Assembly (NCBI GenBank): GCA_016880225.1
Contig: JAEHDT010000085.1
Coordinates: 1 to 6,242 of the forward strand
Source of the DNA: Gemmatimonadota bacterium
GTDB taxonomy: Bacteria; Gemmatimonadota; Gemmatimonadetes; Gemmatimonadales; GWC2-71-9
Length of the DNA stretch: 6,242 nt
Direction of reading: 5' to 3'
The notes below the pieces were generated by a model. That model did not search any database. It was not told where the DNA came from and saw only the letters and a program-made list of their open reading frames with translations. The position numbers were made by a program, and so were the translations under genes. Positions 5,078 through 6,242 of this stretch are shown in pieces (within the stretch, counting starts at the first letter, position 1; each line of letters begins with the position of its first letter).

Positions 5078-5956
5078 ATGTTGCGATCATCGAGCGGCGC
5101 GGCCCGCCTCCGCCTCGGCCTGCCCAAGGGCCGGATGGAACAGGCTGTCTTGACCCTCCTCGCCGACGCCGGAATCCGCGTGACGCCCGGCGCCCGCGGC
5201 TACCGGCCCCACGTGTCGCTCGGCGACACGGAAGCCAAGCTGCTCAAGCCCCAGAACATCCTGGAGATGCTCGCGCTCGGCAGCCGGGACGTCGGCTTCG
5301 CGGGCGCGGACTGGGCGACCGAGCTCGCGGCCGACGTGGTCGAGCTGCTCGACACCGGTCTCGACCCCGTGCAGGTCGTGGCGGCGGCGCCCCCCGCGCT
5401 CCTCGCGGAGGGTCGCCTCCCGCCGCGTCGCCTCGTGGTCGCATCGGAATACGAGCGGCTCACGCGCCGCTGGATCGGGGAGCGCGCGCTGTCCGCCGAG
5501 TTCGTCCGGTCGTACGGCGCGACGGAGGTGTTCCCGCCGGAGGATGCCGACGTGATCGTGGACAACACCGCAACGGGGGCCACGCTCGAGGCGAACGGGC
5601 TCGCGGTGGTGGACGAGCTGATGCGGTCTTCCACCCGCGTGTACGCCAACCGCGCCGCGCTCGACGATCCGGCGCGCCGGGGCCGCATCGACGATCTCGT
5701 CCTGCTCATCAACTCCGTGCTCGAAGCACGGCGCCGCGTGATGCTCGAGCTGAATGCCTCGGCCGCGTGCCTCGAGGCGGTGGTCGCCGTGCTGCCCTCG
5801 ATGCGGCAGGCCACGGTGGCCCCGTTGTTCGGAAACGGCGGCTACGCGGTCAAGGCCGCCGTGCCGCGCGACTGCCTGCCGCAGGTGATCCCGGCCGTCA
5901 AGGCAGCCGGCGGCACGGACGTGGTGGTGTCCACCCTCTCCCAGATCGTCCCATGA
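5078..5956 (+). CDS. hisG: ATP phosphoribosyltransferase, long (self-regulated) form
   Basis: First and committed step of histidine synthesis: ATP plus PRPP gives N1-(5-phosphoribosyl)-ATP and pyrophosphate. At 292 residues it is the long HisG form with its own C-terminal regulatory domain, so it should not need a HisZ partner. The catalytic bilobal part has LGLPKGRM (13-20), KLLKPQNILEMLALGSRDVG (54-73) and the PRPP-loop region DVIVDNTATGATLEANGL (158-175). The C-terminal PII-like domain (about 218-292) includes VMLELNASAACLEAVVAVLP, TVAPLFG and the terminal TDVVVSTLSQIV, the region that binds histidine in long forms. The start is ATG 5078, with GGAG 7 bases upstream; a longer reading from TTG at 5018 would begin inside the terminator tail and was rejected. 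The stop overlaps the hisC start as ATGA, indicating translational coupling. Confidence 0.97.
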   Translation: MLRSSSGAARLRLGLPKGRMEQAVLTLLADAGIRVTPGARGYRPHVSLGDTEAKLLKPQNILEMLALGSRDVGFAGADWATELAADVVELLDTGLDPVQVVAAAPPALLAEGRLPPRRLVVASEYERLTRRWIGERALSAEFVRSYGATEVFPPEDADVIVDNTATGATLEANGLAVVDELMRSSTRVYANRAALDDPARRGRIDDLVLLINSVLEARRRVMLELNASAACLEAVVAVLPSMRQATVAPLFGNGGYAVKAAVPRDCLPQVIPAVKAAGGTDVVVSTLSQIVP

Positions 5957-6242
5957 CGCTCGCACGCGCCGCCCTGACGGGGCCGATCTCGCGGATCGAT
6001 CCAGCCGTCGCGTACGCGAGGCCCGAGGCGGCAGGCGACGACCTGCTGCGCCTCGACAGCAACGAGGGGCCGCCCCCGTCCCCCACGCTGGTGGCCGCGC
6101 TAGCCGCCGCCGGACCCGAGCTGCTGCGCCGCTATCGCGACGCCGGCGACCTCGAGGCGGCCCTCGCGCTCCGTTTCGGCGTGACGGCGCAGCGCGTCAT
6201 GGTCACCGCCGGCGCCGACGAGGCGATCGACCGCGCCTGCCG
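5953..6242 (+). CDS. hisC: Histidinol-phosphate aminotransferase (5' part, runs off window)
   Basis: PLP-dependent fold-type I aminotransferase; HisC transfers an amino group from glutamate to imidazole-acetol phosphate to give histidinol phosphate. The window holds 96 complete codons of about 350-370. Family signs: LLRLDSNEGPPPSP (31-44), the RYRDAGDLEAAL segment (60-71, corresponding to the family's RYPD....L), and VMVTAGADEAIDRAC (82-96), which matches the PLP-phosphate-binding GxxxE/DEAI region. The catalytic lysine lies outside. The canonical HisC NENP is NEGP here. The ATG overlaps the hisG stop by four bases, so its pairing with hisG supports HisC over related aminotransferases such as CobD. 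Moderate to good certainty on family, and good on pathway from context. Confidence 0.88.
   Translation, partial: MTLARAALTGPISRIDPAVAYARPEAAGDDLLRLDSNEGPPPSPTLVAALAAAGPELLRRYRDAGDLEAALALRFGVTAQRVMVTAGADEAIDRAC

Noticed and set aside
5087..5965. Minus-strand open frame opposite hisG
   Set aside because: Antisense shadow of a clear hisG; no motif or ribosome site.

Overview
The window is a GC-rich bacterial chromosomal segment with two divergently transcribed amino-acid biosynthesis operons facing away from a shared control region at about 4.52-5.08 kb. No mobile-element, phage, CRISPR, rRNA or tRNA signal was seen. The strong G/C third-position bias, the single-ACT acetolactate synthase subunit and the general protein character would fit a high-GC soil lineage such as Gemmatimonadota, but this is an impression from memory, not a placement.

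Minus strand, reading from the control region toward position 1: leader peptide, transcription attenuator, leuA (2-isopropylmalate synthase), ilvB (acetolactate synthase large subunit), ilvN (short ACT-only regulatory subunit) and ilvC (ketol-acid reductoisomerase, cut by the window edge). The genes are packed tightly: a 4-base gap, an 8-base overlap and an ATGA overlap. IlvB/IlvN and IlvC carry out the first two common steps of valine and isoleucine synthesis, and LeuA diverts 2-ketoisovalerate to leucine.

Plus strand: a second leader peptide, a second attenuator, hisG (ATP phosphoribosyltransferase, long form) and hisC (histidinol-phosphate aminotransferase, cut by the window edge), which overlap by ATGA.

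The most interesting part is the control region. Two unannotated small ORFs start 165 bp apart and point in opposite directions. The leftward one (30 codons) carries 8 Leu, 3 Val and 1 Ile within 13 codons. The rightward one (26 codons) carries 7 His within 12 codons. Each is followed by a GC-rich hairpin with a U-rich tail just before the first structural gene, and each overlaps a segment that can form a competing antiterminator helix. This is the layout of ribosome-mediated attenuation, one system for branched-chain amino acids and one for histidine, back to back. A good sigma70-type promoter is visible for the leu side. The his promoter is weaker, and the his leader ORF may be read from a leaderless transcript. 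Two inverted repeats in the shared spacer could be operators.
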